Shown: piece by piece, positions 7,995 to 15,387 of the stretch
Position numbering within the stretch: the stretch's first letter is position 1
How the letters are laid out: every line of letters begins with the position of its first letter
Assembly: GCA_902476265.1 (NCBI GenBank)
Contig: CABSCP010000024.1
Span: 1 to 64,000, forward strand
Reading direction: 5' to 3'
Origin: an uncultured Lachnospiraceae bacterium
GTDB lineage: Bacteria; Bacillota; Clostridia; Lachnospirales; Lachnospiraceae
DNA length: 64,000 nucleotides
Made by a program: the position numbers and the translations under genes
Notes under the pieces: model-generated
What the model was told of the DNA's origin: nothing
The model's database searches: none
What the model saw: only the letters and a program-made list of their open reading frames with translations

Positions 7995-8879
7995 ATGGCA
8001 GTATATGATTACGCTGTACAGTTTACCAATCTGTTACAGCAGAAATATGCAAAGGAGTTATGCTCAGATGCGCTGACAAAAAGCAACGCAAGCGTGAAAT
8101 TTATTAATGCTCAGACAATCAAGCTACCCAGGATGACGGTATCCGGGTATAAAGACCATACGAGGACACCCGGTTTTAATGCGGGAACTTTGAGCAACGA
8201 TTGGGAGGCGAAAAAGCTGGAGCACGATAGAGACGTGGAATTCTGGATTGATCCCATGGATATCGATGAAACAAACCTTACTCTGTCCGTTGCGAATATC
8301 CAGAACACCTTCGAGACAGAACAGGCAATCCCGGAGAAGGATTCTTACCGTTATTCTAAACTCCATGCAGAGCTGAAAGCATATTCCGGACGCATTAACA
8401 CCGACGTTATTACGGCAGCCAGTTTCCTGGAGGCCTTTGATGAAGAGATGGCGATCATGGACGAAGCCAGTGTACCGGAAGAGGGAAGGATCCTGTATGT
8501 TACACCGGCGATGAATAAGATCGTAAAAGAAGCAGAAGGACTGCAGCGGGTGATGATCGTAACAACTCCGTCAACGATCAATCGTAAGGTACACAGCTTG
8601 GATGATGTAACGATTAAGATGGTTCCGGCAGCCCGTATGAAAACGAAGTATGACTTTACGGATGGCTGTGTGGCAGCCACCGATGCAAAACAGATCAACT
8701 GGATCCTGATCCATACATCCTGTGTGGTCTGCCGTGATAAGTACAGCTACATTAAGCTGTTTACACCGGGGACCGATTCCAGGACAGCGGACGGTTATCT
8801 GTACCAGAACCGTAACTTCGGAGACCTCTTCCTTTTAGAAAAAAAGGTGCCCGGATGTGCGATGAATGTGGAGGCGTAG
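7995..8879 (+). CDS. Major capsid protein
   Basis: A 294-residue protein in the position of the major head protein, directly after the scaffold. Features are typical of Gram-positive phage capsids: NASVKFINAQTIKLPRMTVSG near the N-terminus, FWIDPMDIDETN, a central VTPAMNKIVKEAEG, and KYSYIKLFTPGTD near the C-terminus, consistent with an HK97-like fold. AGAGAGGATTTAAGAC precedes the ATG. No cleavable delta domain is apparent, which fits a separate scaffold. Confidence 0.88.
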   Translation: MAVYDYAVQFTNLLQQKYAKELCSDALTKSNASVKFINAQTIKLPRMTVSGYKDHTRTPGFNAGTLSNDWEAKKLEHDRDVEFWIDPMDIDETNLTLSVANIQNTFETEQAIPEKDSYRYSKLHAELKAYSGRINTDVITAASFLEAFDEEMAIMDEASVPEEGRILYVTPAMNKIVKEAEGLQRVMIVTTPSTINRKVHSLDDVTIKMVPAARMKTKYDFTDGCVAATDAKQINWILIHTSCVVCRDKYSYIKLFTPGTDSRTADGYLYQNRNFGDLFLLEKKVPGCAMNVEA

Positions 8880-8880
8880 A

Positions 8881-9165
8881 ATGAAAGCGACAAAAGGAAA
8901 TAAAGTGTATACAATTGACGAATCCCAGAAAAAGCAGTACCAGGATGCGGGCTTTGACATCATCGACGACGATGGAAAAGTACTCGCGCACGGACGCGGA
9001 AAGACGGTGTCTTTTGATGCGTACGAAGCACTGCAGAAGGAAAACGAAGCCTTGAAAGAAAGGCTGAAAACAGCAGAAAAGAAAGTGAAATCCGAGAAGA
9101 AAGAAAATCCCAAGGAAGATCCTAAAAAAGAGGAAAAGGAAGCAGAAGTGAAGGAAGGCGAGTAA
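8881..9165 (+). CDS. Small charged phage head-region protein
   Basis: A 94-residue protein starting one base after the capsid stop, with GTGGAGGCGTAG as ribosome-binding site. The N-terminal 45 residues form a small folded-looking domain (KVYTIDESQKKQYQDAGFDI). The rest is a Lys/Glu coiled coil that becomes almost pure charge at the end. Similar genes lie between capsid and connector genes in Clostridia siphoviruses. The exact role is unknown; decoration or connector help is possible. Confidence 0.7.
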   Translation: MKATKGNKVYTIDESQKKQYQDAGFDIIDDDGKVLAHGRGKTVSFDAYEALQKENEALKERLKTAEKKVKSEKKENPKEDPKKEEKEAEVKEGE

Positions 9166-9166
9166 T

Positions 9167-9553
9167 ATGCCCTATGAACCGTATGTGACACCTGAGTATT
9201 ACAGAAATGTATTCGGTGGCAGCGTGATCCCGGAGGACGATTTACAAAAATCCCTGCATCAGGCGAGCAGACACGTTGATTCTCTGACCTACAACAGGAT
9301 TGTAGGCCGGGGATTTTCCAGCCTTACCCCCTTCCAGCAGGAGATCATCCGTGAAGTGGTATGCCTACAGGCAGACTTTGAATATGAAAACGCAGATGAG
9401 ATAAATACCATCTTGCAGGGGTACAGCATAAACGGCGTGTCGGCGCAGTTCGGCAGTTCATGGAATGTGTTTGTTGACAAAGGGGTGGCGATGAAGAGGG
9501 ATGTTTACTCACTGCTGTCACAGACTGGCTTATGCTGCCGGATAGCGAGGTGA
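9167..9553 (+). CDS. Head-tail connector, gp15/gp6-like DNA packaging protein
   Basis: A 128-residue protein beginning MPYEPYVTPEYYRNVFGG. The sequence pattern of a short helical adaptor (tyrosine-rich start, PEDDLQKSLHQASRHVDSLT, then LTPFQQEIIREVVCLQADF) is that of the SPP1 gp15 / phage_gp6 adaptor family, which docks on the portal after packaging. It is placed directly after the head genes and overlaps nothing functional downstream. Confidence 0.8.
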   Translation: MPYEPYVTPEYYRNVFGGSVIPEDDLQKSLHQASRHVDSLTYNRIVGRGFSSLTPFQQEIIREVVCLQADFEYENADEINTILQGYSINGVSAQFGSSWNVFVDKGVAMKRDVYSLLSQTGLCCRIAR

Positions 9554-9558
9554 AGAAA

Positions 9559-9897
9559 ATGAAATATCCCTCTCTTGTACCAAAGAGATTGTGTAAAACC
9601 GACATCCATGTGTGTATTGAGCGGGAGGGGCTTACCGAAGACGGAGGCCCCATCCCTGCTTTTACAGCAGACTTGAAATGTAACTATCAGGATACGGCAA
9701 AAACAGTACTGACCGCCGAAGGAAAGCAGATACAGCTTTCCGGGGTCGCGCTGTTCCCGGGAGACATCGCCCCCACTCTTCCGGTATTAAGCAGCGGTAC
9801 AGTCACAGTATTCGGGGGTTCTCGGCATATTTTTCAGGGCAATAAGGCCCGTAATCCCGACGGTACTGTAAACTTTACGGAGCTTAGGCTGATATGA
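9559..9897 (+). CDS. Head closure protein (gp16-like)
   Basis: A 112-residue protein; the ATG at 9559 follows GCGAGGTGAAGAAA. An upstream ATG at 9532 lies in the preceding gene and has no site. It is rich in beta strand (CKTDIHVCIEREGL, VTVFGGSRHIFQGN) and lies second after the portal adaptor, the place of stopper proteins such as SPP1 gp16. Assigned by position and size more than by motif. Overlaps the next gene by four bases. Confidence 0.65.
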   Translation: MKYPSLVPKRLCKTDIHVCIEREGLTEDGGPIPAFTADLKCNYQDTAKTVLTAEGKQIQLSGVALFPGDIAPTLPVLSSGTVTVFGGSRHIFQGNKARNPDGTVNFTELRLI

Positions 9898-10274
9898 GGG
9901 TAGAAGTAAAAGTGCACCTTAATCCCGCAAAATTGGTGCGGCTGCAGAGCATTGTCCAACAGGCCTTTTGTATGACGGTTGACGCCGTGTTATCCGACAT
10001 ACAGATAAGCGGGACTGTTCCAAAAGATACCGGGGAATTGGAGCGGAGCGGATTTTCAGAAATCGAAACAAAAGAGATGGTGGCGCGCATCGTTTTTGAT
10101 ACTCCATACGCCAGGAGGCTATACTGGCACCCGGAGTATGATTTCCGCAAGGATAAAAACCCAGACGCGCAAGGTCTGTGGATGCAGACCTACATCGATG
10201 GAGAAAAGAAGGATTTTGTTAAAAATACATTCTCCGCTTTTTTGCGGCAGTTGGGAGGGGGAATAATCAAATGA
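9894..10274 (+). CDS. Minor capsid / HK97 gp10-like tail completion protein
   Basis: A 126-residue protein with the DTGELERSGF and PYARRLYWHPEYDF motifs of the minor-capsid/gp10 family. These join heads to tails. It overlaps the genes on both sides by four bases (ATGA), so the connector cassette is tightly coupled. Confidence 0.82.
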   Translation: MRVEVKVHLNPAKLVRLQSIVQQAFCMTVDAVLSDIQISGTVPKDTGELERSGFSEIETKEMVARIVFDTPYARRLYWHPEYDFRKDKNPDAQGLWMQTYIDGEKKDFVKNTFSAFLRQLGGGIIK

Positions 10275-10660
10275 CTTTGTCAGAAATAAAAGACTTTTTA
10301 AAGACCCGAATCGACTGCCCCAACTGGTATACCGGAAAACGGGACGAAGCAAAAGAGTACAGTATTACTGTTTATCCAACACAGGGACCTGCGCCAGTAA
10401 TTCCGATTGGCGGGCTAAAAAATAAGTCTTATAACAGCAAGGCGGTCTCTGTGCTGGTGCACTGGGGGCGCGAATGCACACCCGCAGAGGTTAAAGCGCA
10501 GGAAGTTTTTGACGCGCTGTTTTGTCAAACCGGTGTGATTGGAGGAAAACAAGTAACTATGTTTGACATGCGTTCCGACAGTCCTGTTGGCGTCGGGACG
10601 GACGAAAAAGGATACTATGAATACGTTATTAACTTTGTAGTTTACTACAGGAAAGGATGA
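10271..10660 (+). CDS. Tail terminator-like minor capsid protein
   Basis: A 129-residue protein in the tail-terminator position between the gp10-like protein and the major tail protein. Recognisable segments are LSEIKDFLKTRI at the N-terminus, SVLVHWGR in the middle, and MRSDSPVGVGTDEKG followed by YVINFVVYY at the end. These fit the Minor_capsid_3 family of tail terminators that cap the tail tube. GGGAGGGGGAATAATCAA precedes the ATG. Confidence 0.78.
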   Translation: MTLSEIKDFLKTRIDCPNWYTGKRDEAKEYSITVYPTQGPAPVIPIGGLKNKSYNSKAVSVLVHWGRECTPAEVKAQEVFDALFCQTGVIGGKQVTMFDMRSDSPVGVGTDEKGYYEYVINFVVYYRKG

Positions 10661-10665
10661 GAAAT

Positions 10666-11118
10666 ATGGCATTATTAGGAGTATTTCCGGTTTATAAAAT
10701 TGTTTTTAAAATCGGGACAAAAGGTAAGGCGAGTACAGAGACAGATATGGTGCCCATCTCCGACATGGAAAGCTTCGGACTGTCCATTGACGGAAATGTG
10801 GAGAACTGGACGCCGATGACAACAGACGGATGGCAGTGCGCTTTGATGACCGGGAAATCATTCGCCTTTGACATGAAGGGGAAGCGCAGTATTGGGGATC
10901 CTGGAAATGATTACGTCGCAGGTACAGCCTGGAAAGACGGCTTGGACTGCTCCACAAAGGGGGAGGTCGAATTTCCGGACGGATCAAAGCTTACCTTTGA
11001 CTGCGTCTTAAACGTAACAAATCCCGGTGGCGGAGACAGCACGAATGTGACACCGCTTGAATTTACAATGCAGGGTGATGGTAAACCTACATATAAGCCT
11101 GCATCCGTATCAGTATAA
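10666..11118 (+). CDS. Major tail protein
   Basis: A 150-residue tail tube protein. The ATG at 10666 follows GAAAGGATGAGAAAT and is preferred over the overlapping ATG at 10657. It is rich in beta strand (FPVYKIVFKIG, VPISDMESFGLSIDG) and ends in a region typical of small Gram-positive tube subunits (TPLEFTMQGDGKPTYK). There is no sheath gene before or after it, so the tail is non-contractile. Confidence 0.83.
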   Translation: MALLGVFPVYKIVFKIGTKGKASTETDMVPISDMESFGLSIDGNVENWTPMTTDGWQCALMTGKSFAFDMKGKRSIGDPGNDYVAGTAWKDGLDCSTKGEVEFPDGSKLTFDCVLNVTNPGGGDSTNVTPLEFTMQGDGKPTYKPASVSV

Positions 11119-11137
11119 AGGGGAGGGGAAAGATATC

Positions 11138-11506
11138 ATGTCCAGAATATATGATATTGCCGAAAGGCTTGCGACAAAAAATCAGCGCCCCACAGTCTGT
11201 ATTGATGCAAGCCATGAATACCGGATCAATACCGCCGCACCGGCGGCTTTGATGGTCCAGAGTATTTCGGAAGATACAAAGCTGAGTGAAGTTGACCGAA
11301 TCTATAAAATCATAACCGCCGCACTGGGGGAAGAGGCCGTCGAACATATCAGATCCATGGATTACTCCATCCCCGCGCTGTCACTGATTGTGATGACGAT
11401 CATTGCGGCGATGGCGGATGAGGATCTTGAAACAATTGAAGAAGATACCGGAATGGCGGACGCTCCCGAAGGAGCACGATTTCAGAAGAAAAAAAAAGGT
11501 AAATAA
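11138..11506 (+). CDS. Tail assembly chaperone, short product
   Basis: A 122-residue protein starting at ATG 11138 after GGGGAGGGGAAAG. An in-frame start at 11057 lies in the tail protein gene. It is mostly helical (LSEVDRIYKIITAALGEEAVEHI) and occupies the gpG position between tube and tape measure. It ends in QKKKKGK, encoded across a run of nine A (11489-11497), just where the overlapping second frame begins. This is the usual arrangement for a chaperone made in two lengths by ribosomal frameshifting. Confidence 0.82.
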   Translation: MSRIYDIAERLATKNQRPTVCIDASHEYRINTAAPAALMVQSISEDTKLSEVDRIYKIITAALGEEAVEHIRSMDYSIPALSLIVMTIIAAMADEDLETIEEDTGMADAPEGARFQKKKKGK

Positions 11507-11840
11507 ACAATGGTATGATCTGGCGGACGACTGGGATCTTATTGTTGCATCCTTTGCTGCGCAATATCAGCTGCAGGAGGCTGATATTGCGACGATGGAG
11601 TGGCGAGAGTTTTCTATTCTGCTCGCTGGGATCATGCCCAAAACGCCCCTCGGAATGATTGTGCAAATAAGGGCGGAAGAGGATAAGGATGTATTATCAC
11701 ACTTTACGCCGGAGCAGCACAGTATACGTAACGCCTGGCGCAGCCGACACTCTGCTTTAGAGGACATGACAGATGAAGAGAAGCAGAAGAGTGTCATTGA
11801 ACTGCAGAAGATATTTGCAAAAGCTTTTGGCTGCCCTTAA
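11490..11840 (+). CDS. Tail assembly chaperone, frameshift extension (Gp15/gpGT-like)
   Basis: A frame +1 (equivalent to -2) relative to the short chaperone runs open through the A9 tract and continues for about 115 residues to 11840. It has the Gp15-like pattern WYDLADDWDLIVASFAAQY, MEWREFSILLAGIMP and IVQIRAEEDK. There is no ribosome-binding site or good start at its head, so it is most likely reached by slippage at AAAAAAAAAGG. In-frame ATG codons upstream (11403, 11418) fall inside the chaperone in another frame and lack sites. The full product would be about 237 residues. Confidence 0.72.
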   Translation, partial: KKKVNKQWYDLADDWDLIVASFAAQYQLQEADIATMEWREFSILLAGIMPKTPLGMIVQIRAEEDKDVLSHFTPEQHSIRNAWRSRHSALEDMTDEEKQKSVIELQKIFAKAFGCP

Positions 11841-11859
11841 AAGGGCAGCCATTTTTTTG
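11829..11859 (+). terminator. Strong hairpin with T-run between chaperone and tape measure
   Basis: GGCTGCCCTT (11829-11838) pairs with AAGGGCAGCC (11841-11850) with a two-base loop, followed by A and seven T. It overlaps the chaperone stop codon and ends 19 bases before the tape measure start. An intrinsic terminator in the middle of a late operon suggests either attenuation of tape measure expression or late antitermination. Confidence 0.75.
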
Positions 11860-11877
11860 CGTGGAGGAGGTGATAAA

Positions 11878-14800
11878 ATGAGCGACAACATCGGCAGGGT
11901 AAGCCTTGAACTGGATCTTGAATCTGATCTTGAGGGACAGATATCTTCTATGGCGGCTAAAATTGGCACTAGTCTCGGGAGGGCAATTAAAAACCCGATG
12001 AAGGCCGTTTTCAGCCGTTTGCAAGGGGATTCTGACAAGTACGCGAAGAACGTACAATCCAGCATCGAAAACAGTATGAAAAAGGCCTCTGCATCGGTGG
12101 GGCGCACCAATCAGGGCATGTTAAAAAATATGTCCGGCCTAATCCGAAAAACATTTTCTGATACCGGTCGGGTTGTGCAAAAGACAATGGGAACGGCATG
12201 GGAAAAATCATTGGGGGCCGCAAAGCGGGTCCTGAACATGATGCGTCTAAAATCCACTGACCAGGCTCCGCAAAGGGGTGGGAAAGATGGAGGAAATATC
12301 CAGGATGGCGTTGCTTCACCGCAGATAATTCGGGGGCCTCCTATACAAAAGTTCCGGCAACTGAACAGTGTTAAGCTCTCCAATTTGCAGGAGCAGATTC
12401 GTATCACAAACGCTGAGCTGCAGAGGGAGACCGCCAACCTTAATGATTTGCGCCTGGTATATCAGCGCACCAATAACACAGATCTGAAAGATTCTCTCTC
12501 TGAGAGGATTTTAAAACAGGAAAAGGCGGTAAATCGGTTAAAACGAAGCCTTGTATCCCTGGATGACCAGTACCAAAAACTTAATGTATCGGGTCCCAGA
12601 GTGTTCAGCCGACTTGGGAAAGCGCTAAAAGGCTTTTCCGGTCACTCAAAAAAGGCAGCGAAAAATACAGGATCCTTTAACCGTGGGATACGCGGGACGC
12701 TTGGACAGATGATGAAATGGATGATTATCCTGCCCGCCATCGCGGGAGGAATAAAAGCGCTTGGGTCTGGTCTTATGAGTGCTTTGCAGACCAATACACA
12801 ATTTGCGTCATCCTTAAACCAGATCAAAACTAATCTGATGGTGGCATTCATGCCGATTTATCAGGCAATATTGCCCGCCATAAATACCCTTATGAACGCG
12901 TTGAGCCGTCTTTCAGCGCTGTTTGCCTCCTTTATTAACAATCTGTTCGGCAAAACTTATCAGCAGGGACTACAGTCCGCAAAAGGGCTAAAAGCTGCAA
13001 CATCTGCTATGGATTCATACGGTGGCAGTACCAAAAAGGCCGCCGCCGCGGCGAAAAAGGCACAGCTGCAATTGATGGGGTTTGATGAGATCAACAAGAT
13101 TGACAAGCAGGATTCCGGCGGAGATGATGGCGGGGGAGGACTTACGCCACCGGTTGATATGGCCGGACTGGATGCGCAAACGTCTCCCTGGGCGCAAAAA
13201 TTTAAAGACCTGTTATCTAAAATTTTTCAGCCTTTTAAAGCCGCGTGGGACGCAGAAGGAGCGGCAACCATTGCTGCCATGAGATATGCGCTTGATAGTA
13301 TTTGGCAGCTGACAAAGAGCATAGGAAGAAGTTTTTTGGAGGTGTGGACAAACGGAACCGGTGAGCGAACGCTCACCCTTATTCTGCAGATCTTCCAAAA
13401 TATTTTTAACTTGGTTGGAAATTTAGCCATTAGGATTGACGAGGCATGGAATAAAAATAATACAGGTACAAAGATCATCCAGAGTATTTTTGATCTGCTC
13501 AACATTGTCCTTGGTACCATCAGGAATATAACGGGGGCAACGGCCGACTGGGCCAAGAAACTGGACTTTAGCCCCTTGCTTACATCGGTGTTAACCCTAT
13601 TGCAGTCTTTGGAGCCCTTGACGCAGAACATTGGAACGGGGCTTGAATGGTTCTGGAATAATGTGTTACTACCGATTGCAGGGTGGGCAATACAGACGGC
13701 AGTGCCTACCTTTTTGGACCTATTATCCGGTGCAATTACAGCACTCAACTCCGTTATTTCCGTACTCATGCCATTGGGAGAGTGGCTTTTCGACAATCTG
13801 CTTAAACCTCTGGCCGAATGGTCGGCGGGGATATTTATAGATGCCATGAAGAAAGTCACAGATCTTCTCGGAAAATTTTCGGATTGGTGCGATAAACACC
13901 AGACGACGGTCCAGAATATTACCCTCGCTATCGGCGCATTTGCTGGTGCGATTGGCGCGGTGTCACTCGTAAAAAAGATCGTGACGCTGGTTTCGCATCT
14001 GGGGAGTATTGCGGGTATTATTCCAAAAGTGATCGGCGTTTTTTCTACTTTGGTTGGTACTCTGGGCGGACCGGTTACTATTGCGATCGGCGCGGTCGTC
14101 GCGGCGGGTGTTCTCCTTTGGAAAAACTGGGATACCATCAAAGAAATGGCAGCGAAGTTACGTTCTTGGGTGTCCGATAAATTCAAGCAAATGGGAGAAT
14201 CTATTTCGAACACTGTGACCAGTATAAAAGGATGGGTATCTGATAAATTTAATGCTGTGCGTGATGCCATGAGCAACGCCATGGAAACGGCAAAAAGCAA
14301 CATTCAGAGCAGCTTAAACCGTATTAAAACAGCTTATACCGAGAATGGTGGAGGGATAAAAGGTGTTGTTGCGGCCACAATGGAGGCCGTAAAAATAAAA
14401 TACGAAAATACCTACAATGCAATTAACACACTAACTGGCGGACGGCTGGGAAATGTGGTTGATTTATTCCGTTCAAAAATGAGTGCAGCAAAGGATGCTG
14501 TATCAAATATTCTCGGGAATATCAGAGACCGATTCGACTCTATTCTTGACGATGCGAAGGACATTGTAAGACGTGGAATAGACAAGATAAAAAGTTTCTT
14601 TGACTTTTCTTGGTCTCTTCCGAAAATCAAGCTGCCCCATTTTTCCATTTCCGGCGGTTTTAGCCTTAATCCCCCAAAAGTTCCACATTTTGGTATCGAT
14701 TGGTATGCAAAAGGTGGCATCATCGATCAGCCCACGCTTGCGATGATGGGTGAGCAGGGCAAAAAAGAAGCCGTTGTACCGTTAGAACGGAATCTTGGGT

Positions 14801-15009
14801 GGCGGGATGCCATCGCAAGTAAAGTGACGGAAAAACTTGAAACCAGCGGGGGTATATCCCGGGAAGAACTCGAAACTGTTATAAATGCTGGCGTTGACCG
14901 CATTGTGGCTGCCCTCGAATCACTTGGATTTTATATTGACTCTGAGGAGATTGCGCGGGCCAATATAAAAGGCGGCGATAAGCTCAATTATAGGGTGTCA
15001 TTTACTTAA
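11878..15009 (+). CDS. Tape measure protein
   Basis: A 1043-residue protein starting at ATG 11878 after GGAGGAGGTGATAAA; the upstream in-frame ATG at 11773 lies in the chaperone. The N-terminal 300 residues are helical and coiled-coil. Hydrophobic, Gly-rich segments follow (MMKWMIILPAIAGGIKALGS near residue 280, and around 700-780). Repeated SWVSDKF/GWVSDKF blocks occur near residues 765-795. The C-terminus has the WYAKGGIIDQPTLAMMGEQG motif common to tape measures. It sets tail length and carries no obvious peptidase domain. Confidence 0.93.
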   Translation: MSDNIGRVSLELDLESDLEGQISSMAAKIGTSLGRAIKNPMKAVFSRLQGDSDKYAKNVQSSIENSMKKASASVGRTNQGMLKNMSGLIRKTFSDTGRVVQKTMGTAWEKSLGAAKRVLNMMRLKSTDQAPQRGGKDGGNIQDGVASPQIIRGPPIQKFRQLNSVKLSNLQEQIRITNAELQRETANLNDLRLVYQRTNNTDLKDSLSERILKQEKAVNRLKRSLVSLDDQYQKLNVSGPRVFSRLGKALKGFSGHSKKAAKNTGSFNRGIRGTLGQMMKWMIILPAIAGGIKALGSGLMSALQTNTQFASSLNQIKTNLMVAFMPIYQAILPAINTLMNALSRLSALFASFINNLFGKTYQQGLQSAKGLKAATSAMDSYGGSTKKAAAAAKKAQLQLMGFDEINKIDKQDSGGDDGGGGLTPPVDMAGLDAQTSPWAQKFKDLLSKIFQPFKAAWDAEGAATIAAMRYALDSIWQLTKSIGRSFLEVWTNGTGERTLTLILQIFQNIFNLVGNLAIRIDEAWNKNNTGTKIIQSIFDLLNIVLGTIRNITGATADWAKKLDFSPLLTSVLTLLQSLEPLTQNIGTGLEWFWNNVLLPIAGWAIQTAVPTFLDLLSGAITALNSVISVLMPLGEWLFDNLLKPLAEWSAGIFIDAMKKVTDLLGKFSDWCDKHQTTVQNITLAIGAFAGAIGAVSLVKKIVTLVSHLGSIAGIIPKVIGVFSTLVGTLGGPVTIAIGAVVAAGVLLWKNWDTIKEMAAKLRSWVSDKFKQMGESISNTVTSIKGWVSDKFNAVRDAMSNAMETAKSNIQSSLNRIKTAYTENGGGIKGVVAATMEAVKIKYENTYNAINTLTGGRLGNVVDLFRSKMSAAKDAVSNILGNIRDRFDSILDDAKDIVRRGIDKIKSFFDFSWSLPKIKLPHFSISGGFSLNPPKVPHFGIDWYAKGGIIDQPTLAMMGEQGKKEAVVPLERNLGWRDAIASKVTEKLETSGGISREELETVINAGVDRIVAALESLGFYIDSEEIARANIKGGDKLNYRVSFT

Positions 15010-15024
15010 GGAGGTGTATCAGAT

Positions 15025-15381
15025 ATGGATGGTATTTTATCCGCAGGAGGCGTTGTTTTACCGCCTCCTGTTTCCATTTCTGTGGATGATGAAATTATCT
15101 GGTCAGAAGATACAGGCAGGACGTTGTCGGGGGATATGGTCGGGGACGTGATCGCGGAAAAGAAAAAACTGTCTATTAAGTGGCAGTTTTTACAAGAATC
15201 CGAACTCGCCATTATTAAATCAAAAATGATCGCAGGATTCTTTCCCATAACGTTCCGGGATGACGGGATAGATGTCACAATATCCTCCTATCGGGGCACC
15301 CTGTCAAAAGAGCAGCTGGGGAGGTTAGGGGACGGGATATTTTGGTATAGATCAGCTACCGTAAACCTGATCCAGAAATGA
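15025..15381 (+). CDS. Small tail-tip protein
   Basis: A 118-residue protein that follows the tape measure after GGAGGTGTATCAGAT. It has a beta-rich pattern (VVLPPPVSISVDDEIIW, GTLSKEQLGRLGDGIFWYRS). In related Clostridia siphoviruses a gene of this size sits between tape measure and tail hub and probably contributes to the distal tail. No firm family is recognised. Confidence 0.65.
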   Translation: MDGILSAGGVVLPPPVSISVDDEIIWSEDTGRTLSGDMVGDVIAEKKKLSIKWQFLQESELAIIKSKMIAGFFPITFRDDGIDVTISSYRGTLSKEQLGRLGDGIFWYRSATVNLIQK

Positions 15382-15387
15382 GGCACT

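Noticed and set aside
13227..14303. 358-residue minus-strand frame in the tape measure
   Set aside because: Composition mirrors the coding strand and no start signals are seen.
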